From: Rubrobacter_D sp963840835
GTDB lineage: Bacteria; Actinomycetota; Rubrobacteria; Rubrobacterales; Rubrobacteraceae
Direction of reading: 5' to 3'
Assembly: GCA_963840835.1 (NCBI GenBank)
Contig: CAWJAM010000006.1
Coordinates: 310,001 to 374,000, forward strand
Length of the DNA: 64,000 nt
Below the pieces are notes generated by a model. The model was not told the DNA's origin. It saw only the letters and a list, made by a program, of their open reading frames with translations, and ran no database searches. Positions 54,718-62,412 of the stretch are shown here, piece after piece (positions within the stretch are counted from its first letter, which is position 1; the number at the start of each line of letters is the position of its first letter). The position numbers and the translations under genes are program-made.

Positions 54718-55473
54718 TCAAGACGCGCGCCCGGTGGCGTCTTCCAGGGCGCGCACGTCGCGGACCGTCAGGTCTATCTGGTCGGCGGCTGCGGCGTAGA
54801 GTTCGAGGTGACGCAGACTTCTGCGGCGGGGTGGGGCTAGGCGCGCGGTCTCCCTGCCAGCCGCGACGGCCTCCTTGAGTCCGCTCACCCTGGCGTCGAT
54901 CTCGCGGGCTTTCACGTAAGCACCCTGAGCCCGCTCGACGTCGCCACCCTCCAGCGCTCCGGCGACCTCCTCGAGCACGGCCACCGACTCGTCGAAGAGG
55001 GGGTGGGCGGCCTCTTCTACCATGCGCTCGGGGTTTACGGGGAGCAAGGCGTTAATGAGTAGGGCGGTACCGCCCCCGATCAAGGCCTCCAGAAAGCGCT
55101 CCAGCGGGAGGCTGGTGTCGGGTGAGTGGAAGGTTATCATTATGATCATCGCCGAGATGGCGGCCTCCTTTATGCCGGTCTCTTCGCGACCCAGGAAAAC
55201 GGCCAGGGCCATGGCCAAGACGACGACGAGCCCGGCTTGCAAGGCCCCGACCCCGACGGCGGAGACGAGCAGATCGGCGATGGCGACGCCGAAGGCCACC
55301 CCGAGCGTCAACTCGACCGCCCGCCGGGCGCGCTCGCCCACCGCGAGACCCAGGCAGATAACCGCCGCTATGGGCGCGAAGGTGGGCCGGTCTAATCCCA
55401 GCAGCAAGACCGCGAGAAACCACGCCGCGCACGCGGCCACGGCAGTCTGCAGGATCGGCGAGCATGCGACCAT
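54718..55473 (-). CDS. FUSC/aromatic-acid-exporter-like membrane protein
   Basis: A 251-residue protein with about six hydrophobic segments (TAVAACAAWFLAVLLLGLD; PIAAVICLGLAVG; GLVVVLAMALAVFLG) and a soluble helical C-terminus (VAVLEEVAGALEGGDVERAQ). The FUSC/ArAE fold includes TFHSPDTSLPLERFLEALIGGGTALLIN. Likely an exporter or channel. ATG 55473 is chosen for family length; the frame is open farther upstream. Facing the GT unit, it is outside the main glycan run. Confidence 0.75.
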   Translation of the reverse strand: MVACSPILQTAVAACAAWFLAVLLLGLDRPTFAPIAAVICLGLAVGERARRAVELTLGVAFGVAIADLLVSAVGVGALQAGLVVVLAMALAVFLGREETGIKEAAISAMIIMITFHSPDTSLPLERFLEALIGGGTALLINALLPVNPERMVEEAAHPLFDESVAVLEEVAGALEGGDVERAQGAYVKAREIDARVSGLKEAVAAGRETARLAPPRRRSLRHLELYAAAADQIDLTVRDVRALEDATGRAS

Positions 55474-55625
55474 CTCGGTTTGCCTTTTCGTCCTGTCGGG
55501 CGGCTCGACTGCCCAGAGTGTCCCCGACTGTACGGCGCTCCAGTCGGCGCCGAGGCGAGGTCGGCGGTAGCCTTCGCCGTCGCTACCGGACTCACGGCGG
55601 CGTGCTCCGCGAAGGAGATCCCGCC

Positions 55626-55850
55626 ATGAAACCCGCACGCGAGAGCGCAGAATCCGGGGTCGATAACATCCCCACCGAACTTGTCCGGCTCCTCGGAGAA
55701 GCCATCCGGTGCCTCGATAATACGGACCTCCCCGGCGCCAACGCAGCCCTGAAAAAGCCCTCGCCGGGGCGGCATCCCTCGGGAGCGGCACCGTTCAAGG
55801 GGTCCCCCAACCAGGTACGGGATCAGAGGATCGGGGGTGAGGTGCTTTGA
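55626..55850 (+). CDS. Possible 74-residue hypothetical protein
   Basis: ATG 55626 has an excellent AAGGAGAT ribosome site 6 nt upstream. The first half is helical (NIPTELVRLLGEAIRCLDNT), the second half is Gly/Pro/Arg-rich and low in order. No family recognised; it may be a truncated gene. Confidence 0.45.
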   Translation: MKPARESAESGVDNIPTELVRLLGEAIRCLDNTDLPGANAALKKPSPGRHPSGAAPFKGSPNQVRDQRIGGEVL

Positions 55851-55969
55851 GATCTGGGCCTGCCCCTGAACCAGAGGGGCGTGGAGACCGTCTCCCCGCT
55901 CGTGCAGAAGGTGGTCAGCCTTTTGTAGCGATGCCTCCTAGCAGGTCCGGCAAACTGGCTGTGCTCATG

Positions 55970-56530
55970 TCAGCCTCCTGTATATCGCGGAAGCCTCGCT
56001 TCCGGCATCCCGTCGAGCGGCGGGGCGGCGAGGTCCTTGTCCGAGAGGGACGGGCCTTCGAGGGGCCAATCTATCCCTATCCCCGGGTCGTTCCACAGGA
56101 TGGACCCGTCGAATTCGGGGGCGTAGTAGTTGGTGCATTTGTAGGAGAAGAGCGCGTTCTCGCCGGTAACGACGAAGCCGTGGGCGAAGCCGGGCGGCAC
56201 CCAAAACTGGCGCTTGTTCTCGGCAGAGAGGGTCACGCCCGTCCACTTGCCGAAGGCCGGGGAACCCACGCGGATGTCCACTGCCACGTCGAAGACCTCG
56301 CCGATCAAGACGGATACTAGCTTCCCCTGGGCTTTGGGGTTCTGGAAGTGGAGGCCGCGCAGCACGCCGTGGTCCGAGAACGAGAGGTTATCCTGCACGA
56401 AGCGGTTCGGGATGCCGTGCTCCTCGTAGCGGGCGCCGTTCCAGCCCTCCATAAAGAAGCCGCGGGCGTCGCCGAATACATTCGGCTCGACGATCAGGAC
56501 GCCGGGAAGCTCCGTCTCGATGACGTTCAC
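55970..56530 (-). CDS. rfbC: RfbC/RmlC: dTDP-4-dehydrorhamnose 3,5-epimerase
   Basis: A 186-residue cupin-fold epimerase. IETELPGVLIVEPNVFGDARG, the catalytic-His region HGVLRGLHFQNPKAQGKLV, and WVPPGFAHGFVV are all typical. It inverts C3 and C5 of dTDP-4-keto-6-deoxyglucose. GTG 56530 overlaps the rfbA stop by 4 bp (GTGA), showing coupling. Third of rfbB-rfbA-rfbC. Confidence 0.93.
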   Translation of the reverse strand: MNVIETELPGVLIVEPNVFGDARGFFMEGWNGARYEEHGIPNRFVQDNLSFSDHGVLRGLHFQNPKAQGKLVSVLIGEVFDVAVDIRVGSPAFGKWTGVTLSAENKRQFWVPPGFAHGFVVTGENALFSYKCTNYYAPEFDGSILWNDPGIGIDWPLEGPSLSDKDLAAPPLDGMPEARLPRYTGG

Positions 56531-57408
56531 GTCACGAACTCCTCGCTGCCGAGGAGCTCGAGCAGGTACCGTCCGTAGTCGTTCTTCCTCATCGGGTAAG
56601 CGAGGCGTTCGAGTTGGCCCGCGTCGATGTAGCCTTTGCGGTAGGAGATCTCCTCCGGGCAGCCTACCTTGAGGCCCTGCCGCTGTTCGATGGTCTCGAT
56701 GAAGTTGGCCGACTGGTGTAGCGATTCGTGCGTGCCCGCGTCGAGCCACGCCATCCCGCGTCCCATGAGCTCGACCTGCAGTTCCCCGCGCTCCAGGTAA
56801 TCCACGTTGACATCCGTTATCTCCAGCTCCCCCCGCGCCGAAGGCTTGAGGTCTGAGGCCACGTCGAGCACCCTGTTGTCGTAGAAGTAGAGGCCCGTTA
56901 CGGCGTAGTGTGATCGGGGCCGCTCCGGCTTCTCCTCGATGCTCAAGACCGTCCCTTCGCCGTCGAACTCGACGACGCCGTAGCGCTCGGGGTCACGGAC
57001 GTAGTACCCGAAGACGGTGGCCCCGTCCGGCCTGCCCGCCGACCTCTCCAGGAGTCCAGAGAAGCCCTGCCCGAAGAAGATGTTGTCCCCGAGGACCAGC
57101 GAGACGCTCTCGGAGCCGACGAACTCCCGACCGATGACGAAGGCCTGGGCGAGCCCCTCAGGCTTCGGCTGCACGGCGTACTCGAAGTTGACGCCCCACT
57201 GGGAGCCGTCGCCGAGCAGTTCCTCGAAGCGGGAGAGGTCCTCGGGGGTAGAGATAACGAGTATCTCCCTGATCCCCGCGAGCATCAACGTGGTCAGGGG
57301 GTAGTAGATCATGGGCTTGTCGTAGACGGGCAACAGTTGCTTGCTCACCGCCCTGGTTAGCGGATAGAGTCGCGTCCCCGACCCCCCAGCGAGCACGATG
57401 CCTCTCAC
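56527..57408 (-). CDS. rfbA: RfbA/RmlA: glucose-1-phosphate thymidylyltransferase
   Basis: A 293-residue nucleotidyltransferase that makes dTDP-glucose. GIVLAGGSGTRLYPLTRAVS is the nucleotide loop, KQLLPVYDKPMIYYPL follows, and VLGDNIFFGQGF is the metal-binding segment. GTG 57408 has GGAGGG 5 nt upstream and overlaps the rfbB stop (GTGA). First committed step to dTDP-L-rhamnose. Confidence 0.94.
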   Translation of the reverse strand: MRGIVLAGGSGTRLYPLTRAVSKQLLPVYDKPMIYYPLTTLMLAGIREILVISTPEDLSRFEELLGDGSQWGVNFEYAVQPKPEGLAQAFVIGREFVGSESVSLVLGDNIFFGQGFSGLLERSAGRPDGATVFGYYVRDPERYGVVEFDGEGTVLSIEEKPERPRSHYAVTGLYFYDNRVLDVASDLKPSARGELEITDVNVDYLERGELQVELMGRGMAWLDAGTHESLHQSANFIETIEQRQGLKVGCPEEISYRKGYIDAGQLERLAYPMRKNDYGRYLLELLGSEEFVT

Positions 57409-58490
57409 GCCAACCCTCCACGGCTTCCCAGGCCGAGCCGCTCTCCCCCGTAGCCCCGCGAGAGCACGGCCTCGCACCACTCCCGGTTCTCGAGGTACCA
57501 GCGCACCGTCCTCTCCATCCCGGTATCTAGCGTCTCCTCGGGCACCCAGCCGAGCTCGCGTTCGATCTTCCCCGCGTCTATAGCGTAGCGTCTGTCGTGG
57601 CCCGGCCTGTCCGTGACGAAGGTGATCAGCGACGCGTGCGGCGCGTGAGGAGAATCTGGCGCCAGCTCGTCGAGCAGGGCGCAGATGGTCTTGACGACCT
57701 CCAGGTTCGTCCGCTCGTTGTGGCCGCCCACGTTGTACGTCTCGCCCGGAAGCCCGCGATCCAGAACCGTACGGATAGCCCTGCAGTGGTCCTTCACGTA
57801 GAGCCAGTCCCGTACCTGCTGCCCGTCACCGTAGACCGGCAGGGGTTCGCCGCGCAGGGCGGTCAGGATCATGAGCGGTATGAGCTTCTCCGGAAAGTGA
57901 TAGGGCCCGTAGTTGTTGGAGCAGTTGGTGTTCAGCACGGGCAGCCCGTAAGTATGGTGGTAGGCCCGCACCAGGTGGTCTGAGGCCGCCTTGGAGGCCG
58001 CGTAAGGCGAGTTTGGCCTGAAGGGACTCTCCTCGGTGAAGTAGCCCACCGGCCCGAGCGTCCCGTACACCTCGTCAGTGGAGACGTGCAGAAAGCGGAA
58101 GGCGCCGTGCTCGTCACCCTCCAACACACCCCAGTAGGAGAGCACGGCCTCAAGGAGCTCGTGCGTCTCGACCACGTTGGTCTGCACGAATGCCTTCGGA
58201 CCGTCTATGGAGCGGTCGACGTGCGTCTCTGCCGCGAAGTTCACGACGGCCGAGGGACGGTACTCGGCGAGCAGGCGGTCCACCAGTTCCCTGTCCCCGA
58301 TCCTCCCCCGCACGAAGACGTGGTCAGAATTCTCCGTGACCGGCGCGAGGGTCTCGGGATTGCCCGCGTAGGTAAGAGCGTCCAGGTTGACCACCCCGAA
58401 CTCGCCGGAGGCCACCGCATCGAGGACGAAGTTGCCTCCAATGAAGCCGGCGCCGCCGGTGACGAGGATGGTCCGTTTCTGTCGCTGCAA
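57405..58490 (-). CDS. rfbB: RfbB/RmlB: dTDP-glucose 4,6-dehydratase
   Basis: A 361-residue extended SDR. NAD loop TGGAGFIGGNFVLD; catalytic YAASKAASDHLV; the HVSTDEVYGTLG segment carries the acid/base pair. It makes dTDP-4-keto-6-deoxyglucose. First gene of the minus-strand rfbBAC run; a heptamer array lies just upstream. Confidence 0.95.
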   Translation of the reverse strand: MQRQKRTILVTGGAGFIGGNFVLDAVASGEFGVVNLDALTYAGNPETLAPVTENSDHVFVRGRIGDRELVDRLLAEYRPSAVVNFAAETHVDRSIDGPKAFVQTNVVETHELLEAVLSYWGVLEGDEHGAFRFLHVSTDEVYGTLGPVGYFTEESPFRPNSPYAASKAASDHLVRAYHHTYGLPVLNTNCSNNYGPYHFPEKLIPLMILTALRGEPLPVYGDGQQVRDWLYVKDHCRAIRTVLDRGLPGETYNVGGHNERTNLEVVKTICALLDELAPDSPHAPHASLITFVTDRPGHDRRYAIDAGKIERELGWVPEETLDTGMERTVRWYLENREWCEAVLSRGYGGERLGLGSRGGLA

Positions 58491-58507
58491 AGTGCTCCTT
58501 CTGGAGG

Positions 58508-58535
58508 CTACAGGTTTCAGGCTACAGGTTTCAGG
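58508..58535 (-). repeat. Heptamer array (4 units)
   Basis: On the minus strand CCTGAAA, CCTGTAG, CCTGAAA, CCTGTAG in a row, between the divergent start regions of rfbB and the threonine synthase gene. More degenerate units follow to about 58566. Confidence 0.8.
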
Positions 58536-58670
58536 AAAAGCCCGATAGCTGATGCCTACAGCCTACTAGAGTCGCCAGGTTGTTGAAAGCTTGCGCCGAT
58601 GCGTGATACGTTTGTCAGATCCTCCGGTCTTTGAGATGGAATCGACCTTCGACGAAAGGCCAGGTTTGTT

Positions 58671-59738
58671 TTGAGTATTCGGGCGCGGGTGTCCAGGCAG
58701 GGTGTAATAGAGAGGTATCGTGGGTGGTTGCCCGAGATACCCGACGATGCCATCGCCACCATTGGCGAGGGCGGGACGCCCCTGATAGAAGCTCCGACGA
58801 TCTCCGAGCGCGTCGGCGCCCGCCTGTTCCTGAAGTTCGAGGGAATGAACCCGACGGCCTCGTTCAAGGACCGCGGCATGACGGTGGCCATGAGCAGGGC
58901 CGTCGCGGCGGGAAGCCGCGCCTGCGTCTGCGCCTCGACGGGGAACACGGCGGCCTCGGCCGCGGCCTACGCCGCGAGGGCCGGCGTCGAGTGTTTCGTG
59001 GTCGTGCCTGCGGGCAAGATCGCCTTGGGCAAGGCGGTGCAGGTTCTCGCGCACGGGGCCCGGATAGTCCAGATCGAGGGCAACTTCGACGCTGCCCTCG
59101 GGCTCTCGCAGAGGATCGAGAGGGAGATCGGCGAGGTCACGCTGGTGAACTCCGTCAACCCAGACCGCATCGAGGGTCAGAAGACGGCCGCCTTCGAGGT
59201 TGCGGAAGTCCTCGGAAGTCCCCCCGACGCCCTGGCCCTGCCCGTGGGCAACGCGGGGAACATCACATCGTACTGGAAGGGCTTCAGGGAGTGGCGCGAG
59301 GCGGGGCAGGCCGACTCGGCGCCGCGCATGCTCGGTTTTCAGGCCGAAGGCGCCTCGCCCCTGGTTGCCGGTCACGACTTCGAGAGCCCCGAGACGGTGG
59401 CAAGCGCCATCAGGATAGGGTCTCCGGCCAGTAAAGAAGGGGCCCTCTCTGCGGCGCGCGATTCCGGCGGGCTCATCGAGAGCGTCACGGACGCGGAGAT
59501 CCTGGCCGCCCAGGAGATGCTAGCCCGCGAGGAGGGTGTCTTCTGCGAGCCGGCCTCCGCGGCGGGAATAGCCGGCCTCATAAAGCTCGCCGCCGAAGGC
59601 AGGGGACCCGGGGGCACGGTCGTGAGCGTGCTGACCGGACACGGGCTCAAGGACCCCGATGTCATCCTGGGTCGCGTGCAGCTCCCCGACCCCGTACCAG
59701 CGACCTTCGAGGCAGTCGCAGGACAGATGGAGAGGTAG
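58671..59738 (+). CDS. thrC: ThrC: threonine synthase
   Basis: A 355-residue PLP enzyme that converts O-phosphohomoserine to threonine. The PLP lysine is in NPTASFKDRGM; the phosphate loop GNAGNITSYWKGF and ASTGNTAASAAAYAA are typical of the short bacterial form. TTG 58671 is used because it gives the usual length; no strong ribosome site is seen. thrB follows directly (stop and ATG adjacent), so they form a threonine operon. Confidence 0.93.
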   Translation: MSIRARVSRQGVIERYRGWLPEIPDDAIATIGEGGTPLIEAPTISERVGARLFLKFEGMNPTASFKDRGMTVAMSRAVAAGSRACVCASTGNTAASAAAYAARAGVECFVVVPAGKIALGKAVQVLAHGARIVQIEGNFDAALGLSQRIEREIGEVTLVNSVNPDRIEGQKTAAFEVAEVLGSPPDALALPVGNAGNITSYWKGFREWREAGQADSAPRMLGFQAEGASPLVAGHDFESPETVASAIRIGSPASKEGALSAARDSGGLIESVTDAEILAAQEMLAREEGVFCEPASAAGIAGLIKLAAEGRGPGGTVVSVLTGHGLKDPDVILGRVQLPDPVPATFEAVAGQMER

Positions 59739-60638
59739 ATGATCTCCGTCCGCGTCCCCGCCACGTCCGCGAATCTGGGGCCTGGCTACGACGCGGTGGG
59801 ACTCGCGCTCACCCTGAGCATGAGGATAGGGCTGGACAGGTCTCCCCATCCGGAGATAGAGATACGGGGCACCGGCGCTGGCCTCATCCCGCGCGGCCCC
59901 GAGCATCCCGCCTACAGGGCCGCGCGGTTCGTTGCGGAGCTCGTCGGCGAGTCGAACGTCCATTTCCGTCTCGTGCAGGAGAACGATATTCCCCCCACCC
60001 GAGGCCTGGGTGGGAGCGCGGCCGCGCTGGTGGGCGGGGCCGTTGCGGCCAACGAGTTGTTCGGGGGCCAGATCGCGCCTCCCGACCTGCTCAACATCGT
60101 CTGCGAGCTGGACGGACACCCTGACAACGCGGCCCCGGCCCTCCTCGGTGGGCTCGTGATCGGAACCCTCACCCCCCTCGGCGTGAGCGCCGTGCGCCTG
60201 GAACCGAAAGGCCTCAAGGTGGTCGTCGCCGTCCCCGACTTCGCCGTCTCGACCACGGCGGCCCGGCGCGCACTCCCCGACTCCGTCCCCCACCGCGACG
60301 CCGCCTTCAACGTCGGACGCTCGGGACTACTGCTCGGGGCACTTGCCACGGGCGAATACCACCTCCTGCGCGTGGCGATGCAGGACAGGCTCCACCAACC
60401 CTACCGCGCCTACCTCATCCCCGGCCTGGAGGACGTCATAGAAGCGGCACTCACAAACGGCGCCCACGGCGCCTGCCTCTCAGGTTCTGGCCCCACCGTT
60501 CTCGCCTTCGCTCCCGAAGATAGCGCAATTACGATAGCCTCGGCGATGAAATCCGCTTTCGAGACGCGGGGCGTCGTTGCAAAGTCCTGGGCGTTGGACG
60601 TGGACCTGGCAGGAGCCCGCGTAGAGCCGCCGGACTAG
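59739..60638 (+). CDS. thrB: ThrB: homoserine kinase
   Basis: A 299-residue GHMP kinase that phosphorylates homoserine. PATSANLGPGYDAVGLAL near the start, the ATP loop PPTRGLGGSAAALVGG, and the C-terminal GACLSGSGPTVLAFA are the GHMP motifs. ATG directly follows the thrC stop. A strong hairpin begins just after its own stop and probably terminates the operon. Confidence 0.94.
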   Translation: MISVRVPATSANLGPGYDAVGLALTLSMRIGLDRSPHPEIEIRGTGAGLIPRGPEHPAYRAARFVAELVGESNVHFRLVQENDIPPTRGLGGSAAALVGGAVAANELFGGQIAPPDLLNIVCELDGHPDNAAPALLGGLVIGTLTPLGVSAVRLEPKGLKVVVAVPDFAVSTTAARRALPDSVPHRDAAFNVGRSGLLLGALATGEYHLLRVAMQDRLHQPYRAYLIPGLEDVIEAALTNGAHGACLSGSGPTVLAFAPEDSAITIASAMKSAFETRGVVAKSWALDVDLAGARVEPPD

Positions 60639-60641
60639 AGC

Positions 60642-60677
60642 AGCTTGCAAAGAGGTGTGAACACCTCTTTGCAAGCT
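60642..60677 (+). terminator. 17-bp-arm hairpin after thrB (left-type repeat hairpin)
   Basis: Perfect arms 60642-60658 and 60661-60677 with loop GA, four bases after the thrB stop. The sequence is the same AGCTTGCAAAGAGG family as the repeats above, followed by a short CAGC tail. Probably terminates thrCB; no long T run follows. Confidence 0.6.
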
Positions 60678-61073
60678 CTCAGCACCTCAGTCCGTTTTTC
60701 GTTCCTGGAAGGCTGAAACAGGGGCCTCTCGCTAGAGACGCGTTGTTGATGAGGATGCATCCATGCTGGTGCAGATCGGCGCTGTCCTCGACCCGGCGGG
60801 TGGGTTAGCACCCGGACGAGCCTCTCTCACGGCGTCGAACGCCGGAGTTCGTGGGTCGGGCGAATGCTCGCGCAACCCCGACCGTCTACTCGCAAATTAG
60901 TTCTCGAAAATGGTCCATTTGGGGGATGCGCCGCCACTGCGCCGTGCGTACGCTGTTATCGTTACCAGAGGAAGTAAGGAACACTGCCTTCGAGAAGAGG
61001 AGGAGATGGGCCCCAAAAGTCTCGCTGTATCCCGGCATCGCAGGCATGCTCATGCCGTCAGTCGGCGAGATAA
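60678..61073. other. 396-bp stretch without an intact gene
   Basis: No frame has a convincing start, ribosome site and protein-like composition. It is followed by a fragment of a regulator and is probably decayed DNA. Confidence 0.45.
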
Positions 61074-61310
61074 CCGGGAGGCCCCCACCACTTCGCGCGC
61101 TCGTTCAAGGCGACCACGGGGCTCACGCCGCACCGGTACGTGATCCACCGACGCGTCGAGTGGGCGAAGAGCCTGATCTCAGACACCGACCTGACCGTCG
61201 CAGAGGTCGCCGCGGCCGTAGGCTTCTCCAACCCGAGCCACCTCGCCCACCACGTCAGGCGGCTGCTGGGCGTCTCCCCCGGTGCCCTGCGCCGGGAGGG
61301 TACGCGCTAG
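61074..61310 (+). pseudogene. C-terminal fragment of an AraC-family regulator
   Basis: Immediately after an in-frame TAA (61071-61073) the frame reads as the two-helix-turn-helix DNA-binding domain of an AraC/XylS protein: HFARSFKATTGLTPHRYVIH, then AEVAAAVGFSNPSHLAHHVR and LLGVSPGALRREG, ending at TAG 61310. There is no start codon and no N-terminal domain, so it is a remnant. Confidence 0.75.
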
Positions 61311-61621
61311 CGCCCTCCGCTTCTCTCGAAAAAGAGCAAGATCCTGTTAGTCGGTCCGCGCCGCGTCCCCTGATAATCCCTACCGAAGGGCTATGCCGAG
61401 ATGGCTCCGTAGATGTTCTCGCAGAAACGAAGGGATCACGAAAGGAAGCCGTCGTGCCGCTGCTTACCCTGGTGTGATGAGCCCTGCCAGGAGCATCGGC
61501 GTCCCCCCCGGAGCAACGGGCCGAGAGGAGGCGAGGTCCACGGGGTGCTAGAGGAGGTAAGAAGCCCGGAGGTAACGGGCGACCAGACCGGCGCTCGGAT
61601 GGCGAGGAGAAGGAGTACGAG
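61311..61621. other. 311-bp stretch without an intact gene
   Basis: Between two gene remnants. Contains a few short frames without support. The last bases (AAGGAG, about 61609-61614) form the ribosome site of the next fragment. Confidence 0.4.
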
Positions 61622-61822
61622 ATGCCAAACGGAGGTTATCAGATCTTGCAGCGAAGGCCCGAGGAACACGCCATCTTCCGCGAGCTCTTCGCCTCGACCT
61701 TCGACCGCGAGCCGGGCTTCGAGGTCGTCGCCCAAGCCGGCGCGCTGGCCGAGGCGCGAGGGGTTCTGGAGGGCGTGGACGAGGCGGCGGCGCTGCTGGT
61801 GGGCGAAGCGGGCCGGCGGTAG
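61622..61822 (+). pseudogene. Truncated response-regulator-like N-terminus
   Basis: A 66-codon frame with AAGGAG upstream of ATG 61622. Residues FRELFASTFDREPGFEVVAQ and AGALAEARGVLEGVD resemble the start of a LuxR-type response regulator receiver domain, but the phospho-acceptor Asp and the rest of the domain are missing before TAG. Probably a broken gene. Confidence 0.45.
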
Positions 61823-61919
61823 GGGCTCCGACACTTTCGACGGTGGCGCGGGCACGGACGCCGCCACGGACTACAACGCCGCAGCGGGGATTCCAAGACG
61901 GACATACCATAATCAGTAG
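61818..61919 (+). pseudogene. Fragment resembling the end of an RTX-type calcium-binding protein
   Basis: A frame reading GSDTFDGGAGTDAATDYNAA, the Gly-Asp nonapeptide style of RTX proteins, ending at TAG 61917-61919. It has no start of its own and abuts the previous fragment. Confidence 0.4.
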
Positions 61920-62109
61920 TGGGTAGGAACACACCCGACGCTCAGCCGACGACGTAAGCACACCTCTCTCCGCCGTCCCTCGAAGTACCAGGGGACGGCG
62001 GAGGCGTCGTTCGGAGAAACTAGCGATCCAGCGCCGGGACAATACGGAGCAGATCACCCATTGGTGCGAGTATCAGGCCGAACCCGGCTGAATACGAACT
62101 ATGTGCAAC

Positions 62110-62137
62110 TTGACAAGCCTGTACCGTTGTGTAACTC
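62110..62137 (+). promoter_or_regulatory. Candidate sigma-70-type promoter for ilvB
   Basis: A consensus TTGACA (62110-62115) and TAACTC (62132-62137) are 16 bp apart. Transcription from here would give a leader of about 270 nt before ilvB. Confidence 0.4.
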
Positions 62138-62217
62138 TTCATTCCACTTGCGGGCTAAGCGAGCGAGGACTTTTGAAGACGGTCTCGAAAACGGCGCAGA
62201 GGAAGGTTTCGGGCTTG

Positions 62218-62340
62218 ATGCTCAAGATCTCACGCCTGCTCGCTCCGCCCATCCACCCGCGAGTATCCACGGTAGCCGTACCCTCCGCCCTACGACTAAT
62301 TAGCCGGGCGGGCCGGGACGGCGCTCCCCGGTCCGCCTAG
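62218..62340 (+). promoter_or_regulatory. Possible branched-chain amino acid attenuator leader
   Basis: ATG 62218 opens a 40-codon frame rich in Leu, Ile and Val (11 of 40), clustered in RVSTVAVPSALRLIS just before a GC-rich hairpin (about 62306-62338, arms GGCGGGCCGGGA and TCCCCGGTCCGCC with one mismatch and a bulge). The frame ends at TAG within 3 nt of the hairpin. Ribosome stalling on these codons when branched-chain amino acids are scarce could change folding upstream of ilvB. A T-rich run (62389-62397) follows a second weak hairpin. Confidence 0.4.
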
Positions 62341-62412
62341 AGCCGCAAGACGGGCAGGCCCCGTTCTTCGGCAAGGCCGAGACAGATTTCTTCTTTATGA
62401 ATGGGGTAAACC

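Noticed and set aside
62101..62217. Longer ilvB leader ORF beginning at ATG 62101
   Set aside because: It overlaps the candidate promoter and would start upstream of the transcript; the shorter frame from 62218 is preferred.
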